Positions 8,533-17,482 of a DNA stretch of 64,000 bases are shown piece by piece. Each line of letters begins with the position of its first letter. Position 1 is the stretch's first letter. The translations under genes were made by a program, and so were the position numbers. Origin of the DNA: Armatimonadota bacterium (GTDB taxonomy: Bacteria > Armatimonadota > Fimbriimonadia > Fimbriimonadales > Fimbriimonadaceae); NCBI GenBank assembly GCA_027451905.1, contig DAIDHV010000007.1, positions 62,001 through 126,000 of the forward strand, given 5' to 3'. The notes under the pieces are model-generated. The model worked only from the letters and a program-made list of their open reading frames with translations. It had not been told where the DNA came from and searched no databases.

Positions 8533-9918
8533 TTGAAGAATCAGCTGGGACAGCCTGACGGAAAAACGTCTAGTTTGACGGCTGGCATCCTTACCGAACT
8601 ACGGACCAACAGGGCGGTTCTTTATGCCCTTTTAGAGCGTGGTTGGGCCATTCTATCTAATGCATTCACTATTGTCTTAGTTTTTCACTTCCTTTCACCT
8701 GGCCAGCAAGGATTCTTTACGACATTTCGGAATCTCGTTGCTCTTCGGATCATTTTTGAACTGGGGTTTGCCTACGTGGCGGTTCAAATGACAAGCCACG
8801 AAATGGTTGGGGTTAGGATCGAGCAGGGGGTTCTGGTTGGAGAGAAACACCATCTAAGGCGCCTGTCTTCTTTGCTTCGGTTGATGGTTAAGTGGTACGG
8901 AATTGCGGCCTTGGGCTACTTGGCGATTTTATTGCCGCTTGGAATTTCGTTTTTCTCTCAAGATAAAGCCAATACTAATGTAACATGGCAAATTCCATGG
9001 TCTTTAACTGTACTTGCTACCGCAGGCACTGTCTTTTTAAGTCCCCTGTTGGCCATGTTAGAAGGCATGGGACTTGTCGCAGAAGTCGCATTCTTTCGTT
9101 TTATCACCAATTTCTTTGGAGCGTGGCTGGTTTGGCTATGCTTGATTCTTGGGCTAAAGCTCTTTTCAGTCTCTGTGCTTTTGCTTCCAGAACTCTTAGC
9201 CGGTGTTGGGTATGTTCTCATCATCCAGAGGAAGCTGTTTCGAGGGCTGCTAGAAGAATACGACCCATCTGATGTGATTTCTTGGAGAGACGAAATCTTC
9301 CCTTTTCAGTGGCGTATAGCCCTCAGTTGGATGGCAGGCTATTTGCAATATCAGATTTTTGGACCAATCGTTTTTCACTTTCGGGGGTCAGTAGAAGCCG
9401 GCCGCCTTGGTCTAAGCCTTAATGCGATGTCTGCGATTTCGGCAATTGCGATTGCTTGGGTTCAAACGAAGGCTCCGGCAATGGGAAAACTCATTGCAGC
9501 TAAGGATTTCGAAAGCCTCAACAAGCTGTTTTTCCCTGCCTTATATCAAGTGGTTGCCGTCAGCAGTTTTGTGGCTTTCAGCATTGATGCAGTGGTTTGG
9601 GCGCTTTGGCTTACCCACAACCCTTACGCAATCCGGCTGTTAGACCCGCTTTCGTTCACTCTGCTTTCTTTAGGAGTCGTTTCGAATGCAATCATTACAT
9701 GCCAAGCCCTTTACTTACGTGCTCATAAACAGGAACCGTTCTTGGTAATGGGAGTCAGTTTAGCCACGTGTCTGACAATCGGTGCCGTCTTAGCCGCTAA
9801 ACTTGTTGGAGCCAGTGGAGTAGCAATGACCTACTTTATCTTGATGAGCTTGTTCCTAATACCGTCAACCATGATTTTCCAAGCCAAGCGAGCCTTGTGG
9901 CATCGATCCGAATTATGA
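8533..9918 (+). CDS. Polysaccharide flippase of the MOP superfamily (Wzx-like)
   Basis: A 461-residue protein with about 12 hydrophobic helices, opening with NRAVLYALLERGWAILSNAFTI, the typical first helix of Wzx/RfbX flippases. It would move undecaprenyl-linked repeat units across the inner membrane. The start is TTG 8533 with GGTGA just upstream; no ATG occurs before residue 90, so a non-ATG start is needed. The stop overlaps the next gene (ATGA). It lies between the sugar-synthesis genes and a glycosyltransferase, as expected for a Wzx/Wzy-type pathway. Confidence 0.8.
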   Translation: MKNQLGQPDGKTSSLTAGILTELRTNRAVLYALLERGWAILSNAFTIVLVFHFLSPGQQGFFTTFRNLVALRIIFELGFAYVAVQMTSHEMVGVRIEQGVLVGEKHHLRRLSSLLRLMVKWYGIAALGYLAILLPLGISFFSQDKANTNVTWQIPWSLTVLATAGTVFLSPLLAMLEGMGLVAEVAFFRFITNFFGAWLVWLCLILGLKLFSVSVLLLPELLAGVGYVLIIQRKLFRGLLEEYDPSDVISWRDEIFPFQWRIALSWMAGYLQYQIFGPIVFHFRGSVEAGRLGLSLNAMSAISAIAIAWVQTKAPAMGKLIAAKDFESLNKLFFPALYQVVAVSSFVAFSIDAVVWALWLTHNPYAIRLLDPLSFTLLSLGVVSNAIITCQALYLRAHKQEPFLVMGVSLATCLTIGAVLAAKLVGASGVAMTYFILMSLFLIPSTMIFQAKRALWHRSEL

Positions 9919-10937
9919 AACGCCTAACCATCGCCATACCTACGTTTGACCGACCAGAGATCCTTAAAAAGTCAATACCATCACTGCTCGAACGGATCAG
10001 CGGCTACAGTGACCAAGTTCAGATTTTGATCCTAGACAATGCTTCAGCAATCCCAGTTGCCGATGTGATCAAACCGCTCGCTTCTGCCCATCCCGAAGTT
10101 CAGATTGACGTGATTCGTAACAGGGCCAATGTTGGAGCCCATGCCAACATCATGAAGTGTTACGAACATACCACTACCAAATATATGTGGCTTTTGGGAG
10201 ACGACGACACGATCCTGCCTGACGCTCTGGACAACGTGCTGAGTGCTATTGACCGAGATCCCGAAGCAACGTTTTTTAACTTCACTTTTAACGACTTTCA
10301 ACGTGAGCCGTTTCAAACCACGGGACTGGATGAATTTGTATCAAAAACTGATTACTTTCCAACCCTCTTATTTATGTCCGTCTGCGTTTATCGGATCGAG
10401 CCAATCCTTAACGTCCTCAGATATGGCTACCTGTACTCGTACAGTTGGGCTCCCCATCTTGCAGTTGTTTTTGCCGGGTTGGGAGACTCGGGAAGGGTGC
10501 AGTTCTGCTCCTCTCCCTTGATCGAACAGCACCAGCTTGCAGACAGGAAAGGCTATTGGTCAGTTTTAAATGTTTTTATGGGCATCCCCGTTCTTGCCGA
10601 CTTACCAATGAAGTCGGAGACGCGCCAAAAATTGGGCCGACTGCTTGGTTCTCAACTCAATCTAGAGCAGCTTCCCTATCATCTAATTGAAAATCAGAGG
10701 AGAGACAGCGATCAAGCCTATGCCTTGTATACGTTCGACCATGTTGTTTTTAGGAACTTCTACTTTGGCACCAGTTTCGTGCGGCGTATCAAGGCGGTTG
10801 TTTACCGGTTGTTTGTGAAATACCCTCGGTTTGGGCATGCGTTTATCACCAAGGCGTACCCGTTGGTTGCTAACCGATTGGCAAAAGGAAAGACGATAGA
10901 AGAAGTGGAAGTGCCTGATCGCTGGGGCCGAATTTAA
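9915..10937 (+). CDS. Glycosyltransferase family 2
   Basis: A GT-A enzyme of about 340 aa: MKRLTIAIPTFDRPEIL at the N-terminus, RNRANVGAHANIMKCY, and the metal/donor-binding WLLGDDDT (DxD-like) near residue 95. The C-terminal third is variable, as usual for GT2 enzymes of O-antigen clusters, and ends with a basic amphipathic stretch that may associate with the membrane. ATG 9915 overlaps the flippase stop. It is the last gene of the forward sugar operon and converges on the priming transferase gene. Sugar specificity is unknown. Confidence 0.85.
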   Translation: MKRLTIAIPTFDRPEILKKSIPSLLERISGYSDQVQILILDNASAIPVADVIKPLASAHPEVQIDVIRNRANVGAHANIMKCYEHTTTKYMWLLGDDDTILPDALDNVLSAIDRDPEATFFNFTFNDFQREPFQTTGLDEFVSKTDYFPTLLFMSVCVYRIEPILNVLRYGYLYSYSWAPHLAVVFAGLGDSGRVQFCSSPLIEQHQLADRKGYWSVLNVFMGIPVLADLPMKSETRQKLGRLLGSQLNLEQLPYHLIENQRRDSDQAYALYTFDHVVFRNFYFGTSFVRRIKAVVYRLFVKYPRFGHAFITKAYPLVANRLAKGKTIEEVEVPDRWGRI

Positions 10938-11002
10938 GTTTAGCAATGAGATTTTTAGGCAATCGCACTCAAAAAGAGTTTCCTTTTCTTAGCAAGGTTG
11001 CC

Positions 11003-11767
11003 TTAGCGTTTGCCCGATTCAATCGTAACAACTTCCGGCTGATCTGATGAATAGTTTTGGATGATGGCTTTATGACTAACCGACAATTCGATTTTCTTGC
11101 CAATGGGTCTGCCAAGCAACCGGTGTCCCAAGCCGCGGAATAGAACCGTAAAAGTTGAGAAAAACGCAACTAAGTCTGCTTTGAATCCAGCTGACCGAAC
11201 ATAGTCCACATCTAACTGGCACTTAATCGGCAGCAAAACATCCACGTAAAAAGCTTCTCTATCACGTCTCGAATCTAATATGGACTCTTCATGGCGGAAT
11301 TGGAGAGCGGTTGGCCCCGTGATGCCTGGTCGAACCGAAAGAATAATCCGCCGAAACTCGGGGTCAAAAAGGTCAACATATTTTGGCACCTGAGGTCTTG
11401 GACCCACGATGCTCATTTCCCCAACAAGGACATTCCAAAGTTGTGGCAATTCGTCAATTTTGGTAGCGCGGAGGATTTTTCCGCTGCGGGTAATCCTTTG
11501 ATCATCGGATGAAGTGACAAGCGGACCAATGGACTCTGCATTGGTGACCATCGTCCGGAATTTTATGATTTTGAACGGACGACCGTCCTTCCCTACTCGA
11601 TTCTGCTTAAAAAGCGCCCCTCCTCGAGATTCAAGACTGACCCAAATAGCCACAACTGCCATCAGGGGTAGAAAGATGAGAAGAAGCAAGGCGGAAAGAA
11701 CAACGTCAACTCCCCTTTTTAGGACACTATAGGCAGGCCGATGGAGGATTTGCACGCGTGAAATCAT
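11003..11767 (-). CDS. Priming sugar-1-phosphate transferase (polyprenyl-phosphate, PglC/WcaJ type)
   Basis: Starts chain synthesis by moving a sugar-1-phosphate from a nucleotide sugar to undecaprenyl phosphate. The 254-residue protein is the short form: one N-terminal membrane helix (about 20-43) followed by the catalytic domain with FKIIKFRTM, the [23 protein letters not shown] block and RPGITG, all hallmarks of the monotopic phosphoglycosyl transferase family. A C-terminal tail beyond the usual end (about residues 205-254) is extra. It is divergent from the GT4 gene at 12258 and separated from it by the largest gap in the window. Confidence 0.92.
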   Translation of the reverse strand: MISRVQILHRPAYSVLKRGVDVVLSALLLLIFLPLMAVVAIWVSLESRGGALFKQNRVGKDGRPFKIIKFRTMVTNAESIGPLVTSSDDQRITRSGKILRATKIDELPQLWNVLVGEMSIVGPRPQVPKYVDLFDPEFRRIILSVRPGITGPTALQFRHEESILDSRRDREAFYVDVLLPIKCQLDVDYVRSAGFKADLVAFFSTFTVLFRGLGHRLLGRPIGKKIELSVSHKAIIQNYSSDQPEVVTIESGKR

Positions 11768-12257
11768 GATGTTCTAGACTACCGTTAAGAAAGAGGCCTC
11801 GTTGCAATCAACCAACTCTATCGAGTGTACATTAATTCTATCAGGAGTTTCAGATATTCAGAACGGAAAGGGTAGATTGAAGTTCACCGCAAATCAACCT
11901 AAATTAGATATAAAAATTCTTTTTTTAAAGAGTTCTTTCCACATATATCTTTTCCAATAGTGGCGAACAACTTTGTGGAGGAGCCAGCACCCCTTGCTAA
12001 ACCCTTTAAACAGCCAACTAATTTCCTACATGAAAATTCTAGCTAGCTTTTCTCTTAGTACATCCTCTTTCAAGAGGGCTGACAGTTTTTTGGACTTGAC
12101 TGATCCATTGGTGCAGTGTCGCTCATTCACTGGGCCCTTCATTCCCAATTCTCAGATTCCTAGGCCTCGATAGGAACGGTAGTGTTTGATGTTTGCCCTC
12201 TGGGTTTAGCAAGTCCGCTCAAAAAGCCAGAGCCAAGTTACGACATACTTAACACTA
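11768..12257. other. 490-bp intergenic region, AT-rich, between divergent genes
   Basis: No convincing gene is seen. It must hold the promoters of the priming transferase (minus) and the GT4 gene (plus). Candidates are TAGTCT 9 nt before the minus ATG and CATACT 9 nt before the plus ATG. A very AT-rich stretch lies at about 11895-11955. A short inverted repeat (CCTCTT-TC-AAGAGG, about 12064-12080) followed by a short T run could be a weak terminator-like element. A 66-codon open frame here has no ribosome site and atypical composition and was not accepted. Confidence 0.5.
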
Positions 12258-13634
12258 ATGCGCGTCATGATGCTTTCTTGGGAATACCCTCCCCGAATTG
12301 TCGGTGGAATTTCTCCTCATGTCAGTGACCTCTCTAAACAGCTAGCTGCCAAGGGCATCGAAGTGCATGTGGTGACAAAAGCCACTCCATTGGCTCCTGA
12401 TGACGAGATTGAAGAGTCTGGTGTTAGCGTACACCGTGTCCATTTGGCAGAAGAGCCCAATGACTTTCTTCATGAAATTCAATTGCTAAATCAGGCCACT
12501 GATGTCAGGGTTCGACAGCTTTTGGAGGCCTGGCGAGACCAAGGCGAGCCAACCATTTTTCATGCCCACGATTGGCTTTCCTTAGATGCAGCCAGAGAGC
12601 TGAAATACGAATACAAATTGCCCATGATTGCCACCGTCCACGCCACGGAAGCGGGCAGGCACGGAGGCATTTTTAATGACACGTCAAAGTACATTCACGA
12701 GCAAGAATATTGGCTCACTTACGAGGCATGGCGCATCATCGTTTGTTCTGAATTCATGCGATCGGAGGTCTGCCGCCTGTTCAACTCGCCTTACGATAAG
12801 GTTGATGTGATCTACAACGGGGTTGACGCCAAAAAGTTTGAATTTGATTGGGCGGAGGCAGAGCGGGCTAAACATCGGGCGATGCTGGCAAGGCCAGATG
12901 AAAAAATTGTCATGTATGTAGGCCGGTTTGTCAGAGAAAAAGGGATTCACGTCCTTTTAAACGCAGCCAGTTCAGTGCTTAGTGAAGAGCCGAACACGAA
13001 GTTTCTGATTGTGGGCGGGGGTCACCGCGATAGATTTGAAAAATTTGTCCATTGGGCAGGCTTGCAAGACAAAGTTCTCTTTACCGGATTCATGGCAAAC
13101 CGCTCCTTACATCAGCTGTACAGAGTTGCGGATGTAGCCGTCTTCCCTTCTCTGTATGAACCATTTGGGATTGTGGCACTTGAAGGAATGGCAGCCGGAG
13201 TTCCGGTTGTAGCAAGCGACGCGGGAGGTCTCAAGGAAGTTGTGCTACACGACGTTACAGGGACTCTTAGCTTTGCCAATGATTCAGGCTCCTTGGCCTG
13301 GGCCATCTTGAGCGTATTGCGCGATCCTACCAAGGCCGCCAAATTGACCGAATCGGCAAGATTAAGGCTGGTAAACGATTTCAACTGGTCTCATTTAGCA
13401 GACCAAACCATCAATGTTTATAATCGTGTTTGGAATGAGTTCTTAAACTCTTACTGGGCTGAGACAACCCTTTGGCCGGTTTCACCGGGTGCTAAAGAGC
13501 GGGCTGCCGCACTGCAGGTCAAAGAAAGAGCGGAAAAAGGCAATCAGCTGACAATAGAAAGGCCAGCCGTCCCCATTGTTGCCAAGCCAGAACACTTTGA
13601 AATCGAAGCCGAAGAATCAGAGGCGGAAACCTAA
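12258..13634 (+). CDS. Glycosyltransferase family 4, glycogen-synthase-like
   Basis: A 458-residue GT-B enzyme beginning MRVMMLSWEYPPRIVGGISPHV. This glycine-rich N-terminal loop is shared by starch/glycogen-synthase-like and archaeal-type GT4 enzymes. The C-terminal domain has MYVGRFVREKGIHVLL, the GFM segment and the donor site EPFGIVALEGMAAGVPVV (E-x7-E). A charged tail of about 50 residues rich in Glu and Ala ends the protein. It could make an intracellular alpha-glucan or glycosylate an envelope lipid. It stands alone between divergent and convergent genes, so context does not decide. Confidence 0.85.
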   Translation: MRVMMLSWEYPPRIVGGISPHVSDLSKQLAAKGIEVHVVTKATPLAPDDEIEESGVSVHRVHLAEEPNDFLHEIQLLNQATDVRVRQLLEAWRDQGEPTIFHAHDWLSLDAARELKYEYKLPMIATVHATEAGRHGGIFNDTSKYIHEQEYWLTYEAWRIIVCSEFMRSEVCRLFNSPYDKVDVIYNGVDAKKFEFDWAEAERAKHRAMLARPDEKIVMYVGRFVREKGIHVLLNAASSVLSEEPNTKFLIVGGGHRDRFEKFVHWAGLQDKVLFTGFMANRSLHQLYRVADVAVFPSLYEPFGIVALEGMAAGVPVVASDAGGLKEVVLHDVTGTLSFANDSGSLAWAILSVLRDPTKAAKLTESARLRLVNDFNWSHLADQTINVYNRVWNEFLNSYWAETTLWPVSPGAKERAAALQVKERAEKGNQLTIERPAVPIVAKPEHFEIEAEESEAET

Positions 13635-13667
13635 CACTTGGATCCTTGCTGGTGACTGCTTCACCGA

Positions 13668-14462
13668 TTATTTTTTGGGAACCGTAAAAAGGGATTCATC
13701 AATCGTTGGCTTATCGTTGGTCGTGCAAATCCACGTATCTAGGGTCTCAACCGATTGATTGTTAGTTGAATCTGGCACTGTATAGAATCTTTGCACCTGA
13801 AACTGAAGCAGATCAAAATTGGGGGAAACCAACATGGAAAACTTCCCTTTTGCCGGAAACTGAGGACTGGTTGTGTAGATTCCTGTGATCAGGTAATCCT
13901 TCGATCCGTCTTTCTGAATTGGGAAACTTATTTGAAGGTCACTCCATCTGGAAATCATCGCCTTTTGGGCTCCGTTCCAGCCAGCCATGATCATCAGAGG
14001 GTCAGAGGTATCGGCTATAGAATCTGCTGAAGCCTGAACAATGCGCTGAACATCTTGATCTTTACCTTCTGCATCTTTGACTGGCTCAATCAGCCTTTTG
14101 GCTTGGTTGCTCCCCAAGACAATTCCAGCGGGAACAGGGTACGAAAAGATTTTTCCATCTGAAACAACCAGCCACGTTTTGGCGTGGGGTGCGCTACGAA
14201 CTTGCTCCAAATAGAGGCTGCTGGGCTTCTCAAATACCAGCCGCGTGGTGATGGATTGGCTTTTTCCAAGCGCAGAAACGGTATGGACAATGGTTGCATC
14301 AAGTTTCTTAAGGTTGTAATAGCGAAGCAACATCTGGCTAATAACGCTGCCAGCGGAAGTTGGGTTAGCTTCCTGAGATGCGGCGGCTGCCGGATTAGAA
14401 GGTGCGATAGCCACCGAAACAAGGGTAGTGATGAGGATTGCCCACCTAGGTTGAATTTTCAT
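13668..14462 (-). CDS. Secreted LolA-like / DUF2092-type protein
   Basis: A 264-residue protein with an N-terminal signal peptide (cleavage likely near residues 27-28, AAAASQ). The body fits the LolA/LppX-like half-barrel: an amphipathic start (VISQMLLRYYNLKKLDATI), then alternating beta strands including RLVFEKPSSLYLEQV and WLVVSDGKIFSYPV. It ends with the ESLFTVPKK signature seen in DUF2092 proteins. Such proteins bind lipids or lipoproteins in the periplasm. It is followed 3 nt on by the start of the adenosyltransferase gene on the same strand, so the order is 15041 to 13668 in one transcript. Confidence 0.65.
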   Translation of the reverse strand: MKIQPRWAILITTLVSVAIAPSNPAAAASQEANPTSAGSVISQMLLRYYNLKKLDATIVHTVSALGKSQSITTRLVFEKPSSLYLEQVRSAPHAKTWLVVSDGKIFSYPVPAGIVLGSNQAKRLIEPVKDAEGKDQDVQRIVQASADSIADTSDPLMIMAGWNGAQKAMISRWSDLQISFPIQKDGSKDYLITGIYTTSPQFPAKGKFSMLVSPNFDLLQFQVQRFYTVPDSTNNQSVETLDTWICTTNDKPTIDESLFTVPKK

Positions 14463-14465
14463 GTT

Positions 14466-15041
14466 TTACTCTTGAATAGGTGCTCCCCAAGTAACTTCTG
14501 GCTCTCCTTCGACAAGATTAGCGTATCTTGCCGCCATAAATAACCAATCTGAAAGACGATTCATATAGGCCTTGATGTTCGCAGAAACAGGAGAAACTTG
14601 ATCTAGCGCGATGATTGATCTTTCTGCTCTTCTCACCACAGTTCTAGCCAAATGCAGTTGGGAGGCAATGTTTGACCCTCCCGGCAAAATAAAATTGGCA
14701 AGCGGCGGCAATACTTCGTTGAGTTGGTCAATCGACGTTTCTAGCTCTTTTTCGGCCCCCGCTGGAAGCAAGTTGTACTTGAGACTGCCAGACGCAGGTG
14801 AAGCTAACTCAGAGCCAATTTCAAACAAATGGTTTTGGGCAAAATTGAGGATCGTGGTAATAGCTCCCATGTCCGACCCATCATCATAGCTCCTCGTGAT
14901 CGAGGCTATGCAAACTCCAAGAACCCCGTTGGCTTCATCAAGATCCCCAATCGCATGAAACGTACAGCTAGACTTAAGTTCCCGCGCGCCCCCAATCAAA
15001 CCAGTTGTGCCGCTGTCTCCAGTCTTCGTGTAGATTTTCAT
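14466..15041 (-). CDS. pduO: Corrinoid adenosyltransferase, PduO type
   Basis: Transfers the adenosyl group of ATP to cob(I)alamin, making coenzyme B12. The N-terminal ATP-binding motif KIYTKTGDSGTTGLIGG, the FILPGG segment and the conserved RTVVRRAER helix are all present in a protein of the usual size (191 aa). It lies 8 nt after the WecB/TagA gene and 3 nt before the LolA-like gene. No cobalamin synthesis genes or B12-dependent enzymes are nearby, so it probably serves salvage of imported corrinoids. Confidence 0.93.
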   Translation of the reverse strand: MKIYTKTGDSGTTGLIGGARELKSSCTFHAIGDLDEANGVLGVCIASITRSYDDGSDMGAITTILNFAQNHLFEIGSELASPASGSLKYNLLPAGAEKELETSIDQLNEVLPPLANFILPGGSNIASQLHLARTVVRRAERSIIALDQVSPVSANIKAYMNRLSDWLFMAARYANLVEGEPEVTWGAPIQE

Positions 15042-15049
15042 AGCTTCGT

Positions 15050-15802
15050 TTACGATTTGGACCTGATCACGGCTAGGGCAAATTTTGGCAGAGCCGCTAC
15101 CTTCGATGCCTTTTTAGGGTTCAAAATAACCCTCCAAAGCCACTCTAGCTTAATCTTCTGGATAAATTTTGGTGCCCTTTTAGTTTTGCCACTGAAAACA
15201 TCAAAAGACCCACCAACTCCGATACTCACCTTTGCCCCAATGATTTCCTTCACTTTCAAAATAAACTTTTCTTGGCGTGGAATTCCCATGGCAACAAACA
15301 ATATGTCGGGTTTCAACGCTGCCACTTCACTTGCGACCAAGACATCATCATCGGCAGGAAAATAGCCATGCCGTGCGCCAACAATGTTGCAGCCGGGGTG
15401 AACCAATCTCATTTTTTCAGCGGCAAGTTCGGCAATTCCTGGCGCTGCCCCCAAAAAGAAAACCCTGTATCCCTTTTTTGCACTCAGTTCGGTGAGTTCA
15501 TTAACCAGTTCAACCCCACTGACTCGGTCTTTAATGTTAATGCCTTGCCGGTTAAGGGCCCAAATCACGCCGATGCTATCGGGAGTCACTAATGAGGCTA
15601 ATTCGTAAGCTTTTGCTAACTCAGCATCGTGCATCTGCAGATACAATCCGCTTGAGTCCGCAGTGACAATGTGATGAGTTTCGGAGCCAGACAAAAACCT
15701 TTCAATAATACTGATGGCTTGTGCCATAGAAACCGGATCAACGGGCGCGCCTAAAACTTTTGCAGAAGGCTGGCGCAAGGTTTTCTCGGAAACCACATTC
15801 AC
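15050..15802 (-). CDS. WecB/TagA/CpsF family glycosyltransferase (GT26)
   Basis: A 250-residue enzyme of the family that transfers N-acetylmannosamine(uronic acid) or related sugars to polyprenyl-linked acceptors. Visible are RVFFLGAAPGIAELAA, the ARHGYF segment, LFVAMGIPRQEKF and GVGGSFDVFSG, in family order. The start is GTG 15802 with no Shine-Dalgarno; TATTCT ends 7 nt before it (15810-15815), which suggests a leaderless transcript. It is the first gene of a three-gene minus-strand unit with pduO and the LolA-like gene. Confidence 0.9.
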   Translation of the reverse strand: MNVVSEKTLRQPSAKVLGAPVDPVSMAQAISIIERFLSGSETHHIVTADSSGLYLQMHDAELAKAYELASLVTPDSIGVIWALNRQGINIKDRVSGVELVNELTELSAKKGYRVFFLGAAPGIAELAAEKMRLVHPGCNIVGARHGYFPADDDVLVASEVAALKPDILFVAMGIPRQEKFILKVKEIIGAKVSIGVGGSFDVFSGKTKRAPKFIQKIKLEWLWRVILNPKKASKVAALPKFALAVIRSKS

Positions 15803-15809
15803 AGTACAT

Positions 15810-15815
15810 AGAATA
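15810..15815 (-). promoter_or_regulatory. Candidate -10 box, leaderless start of the GT26 gene
   Basis: TATTCT on the minus strand is separated by 7 nt from GTG 15802, which places the expected transcription start on or next to the start codon. No Shine-Dalgarno is present. Confidence 0.5.
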
Positions 15816-15874
15816 CCGAACCAAATGTCGGCTTAAGCAAAAACGACCACCTCAAGTTTCGGATCTAAAACGCG

Positions 15875-15880
15875 TAGAAT
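15875..15880 (+). promoter_or_regulatory. Candidate -10 box before sdhB
   Basis: TAGAAT lies 4 nt before ATG 15885 and 7 nt before ATG 15888. No Shine-Dalgarno is seen, so a leaderless mRNA beginning at the second ATG is plausible. Confidence 0.45.
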
Positions 15881-15884
15881 AATA

Positions 15885-16676
15885 ATGATGGCTCAGGCAG
15901 GCATATCGGCAGAAAAAGTTCGATTGAAGATTCACAGGCAAAGGAATGCTCAGTCACCTGCTACTGTTGACGAATTCGAGATTCCTTTTCGAGAAAAGCT
16001 CAACGTGATTTCTGCGTTGATGGAAATCAGAAAGAACCCCATAACTACAGATGGAAGAACGGTTGAACCTCCGGCATGGGAAGCAGCTTGCCTTGAGGAA
16101 GTTTGCGGCTCTTGCACCATGAATATCAATGGGCTTGTTCGGCAAGCCTGCACGGCTCTTATTGAGTCAGTTGGCGAGCTAGACGGCAACACCTACTTTG
16201 TTGAACTAGAACCGATGCGGAAATTTGCCCTTGTGAAGGATCTGATGGTGGATCGCTCCCGAATGTTCGACAACCTGGTCAAGGTCAAAGCTTGGGTGCC
16301 TATTGATGGCTCTTACGACCTCGGCATGGCGTCGGCACAAGATGACCATATCCGCCAGTTCCGTTACGAACTGTCTCGCTGTATGAGTTGTGGATGCTGT
16401 CTGGAAGCCTGCCCTCAGGTCAACGAATCATCTCCCTTTGTTGGTCCAGCTGCCATTGGGCAAGCGATGCTATTCAACCTCCATCCGGTAGGCAGCGCAC
16501 TTTCTGATCAAAGAATGGAGTTTTTAACTGGCGAAGAAGGCATTACGGGATGTGGCAATGCCCAAAATTGTGTGAAAGTGTGCCCGAAGGGCGTTCCCCT
16601 TACCCGTGCGATTGCCCAATTAAACCTTGACACAACGAAGTACAAAATCAAGAAGTGGATAGGTCTCGTCAAATAA
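15885..16676 (+). CDS. sdhB: Succinate dehydrogenase / fumarate reductase iron-sulfur subunit
   Basis: Carries electrons from the flavoprotein subunit to quinone through three iron-sulfur clusters. The 263-residue protein has the [2Fe-2S] set CLEEVCGSC plus a later Cys in RQACTAL, then CMSCGCCLEACP and CGNAQNCVKVCPK for the [4Fe-4S] and [3Fe-4S] clusters. The sequence style is of the Bacillus/epsilon-type B subunit. No sdhA or membrane anchor gene is in the window, so the complex must be assembled from a distant locus. Two adjacent ATGs (15885, 15888) are available. The 3' end overlaps kdsA by 22 nt. Confidence 0.92.
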   Translation: MMAQAGISAEKVRLKIHRQRNAQSPATVDEFEIPFREKLNVISALMEIRKNPITTDGRTVEPPAWEAACLEEVCGSCTMNINGLVRQACTALIESVGELDGNTYFVELEPMRKFALVKDLMVDRSRMFDNLVKVKAWVPIDGSYDLGMASAQDDHIRQFRYELSRCMSCGCCLEACPQVNESSPFVGPAAIGQAMLFNLHPVGSALSDQRMEFLTGEEGITGCGNAQNCVKVCPKGVPLTRAIAQLNLDTTKYKIKKWIGLVK

Positions 16677-17482
16677 AATCCATTCACTTCTCGGATTTTT
16701 CAATCCCTAACAATAGGCTAGTCGTGATCGCTGGCCCTTGTGCCGCCGAATCCTTAGATTTGTGTCGGACCGTAGCAGAGGTTGCATTGCGAGAGTGTGC
16801 AAGCCGCAATCTTCCTTACATCTTCAAAGCCAGCTTTGACAAGGCTAATCGATCGAGTGGTGGAACGTCTAGGGGGCCCGGCATCCACGAAGGACTAGAA
16901 ATCTTAGCGAAAATAAAAGCCGAATTTCAAGTACCCATTACTACCGATATTCATCTGCCTGATCAAGCAGCGATTGTTGCTGAAGTGGCAGATCTTCTTC
17001 AAATTCCAGCATTTCTATGCCGCCAAAGCGATCTTTTAGAAGCATGCGCCAAGACTTCAAAACCAGTCAATGTCAAGAAGGGTCAATTTCTTTCTCCACA
17101 AGATGCCAAGAATATTGTTAGTAAGCTAGAGGAATTTGGCGCGACCGGCGCCATGTTAACCGAGCGGGGCACCACGTTTGGATACAACACTTTGATTGTT
17201 GACATGCCCGGACTGGAGATTATGCGGTCTCATGGTGTTCCGGTTTGTTTCGACGCAACCCATTCTGCGCAAAGACCTGGTGGCATGGGTCAATCCAGCG
17301 GAGGGGTTCGTGAGTCAATTCCAGCTATGGTCCGAGCTGCATGTGCGGTTGGAATAGACGCTTTATTTGTGGAAACCCATCCTGATCCAAAATCAGCACT
17401 GTCAGACAAAGAAACTCAATGGCAGTTGGATCAATTTGGAGTCTTGCTATCTCAAGCTGTGACGTTTAGAAACGAGATCTAA
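16655..17482 (+). CDS. kdsA: 3-deoxy-D-manno-octulosonate 8-phosphate synthase, metal-dependent type
   Basis: Condenses phosphoenolpyruvate with arabinose-5-phosphate to make KDO-8-P for lipopolysaccharide inner core. Seen are AGPCAAES, KASFDKANRSS, the QIPAFLCRQSDLL segment, VNVKKGQF, DATHSAQRPGG and VETHPDP. The Cys in AGPC (in place of the Asn of the E. coli enzyme) together with the later His, Glu and Asp indicates the metal-dependent class. It starts at GTG 16655 inside sdhB, so translation is probably coupled. Its presence argues for an outer membrane with KDO. The other Kdo genes are not in the window. Confidence 0.93.
   Translation: MDRSRQIKSIHFSDFSIPNNRLVVIAGPCAAESLDLCRTVAEVALRECASRNLPYIFKASFDKANRSSGGTSRGPGIHEGLEILAKIKAEFQVPITTDIHLPDQAAIVAEVADLLQIPAFLCRQSDLLEACAKTSKPVNVKKGQFLSPQDAKNIVSKLEEFGATGAMLTERGTTFGYNTLIVDMPGLEIMRSHGVPVCFDATHSAQRPGGMGQSSGGVRESIPAMVRAACAVGIDALFVETHPDPKSALSDKETQWQLDQFGVLLSQAVTFRNEI

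Noticed and set aside
12064-12080. Intrinsic terminator in the large gap
   Set aside because: The stem is 5-6 bp with a minimal loop, the T run is displaced, and no gene ends nearby on that strand.
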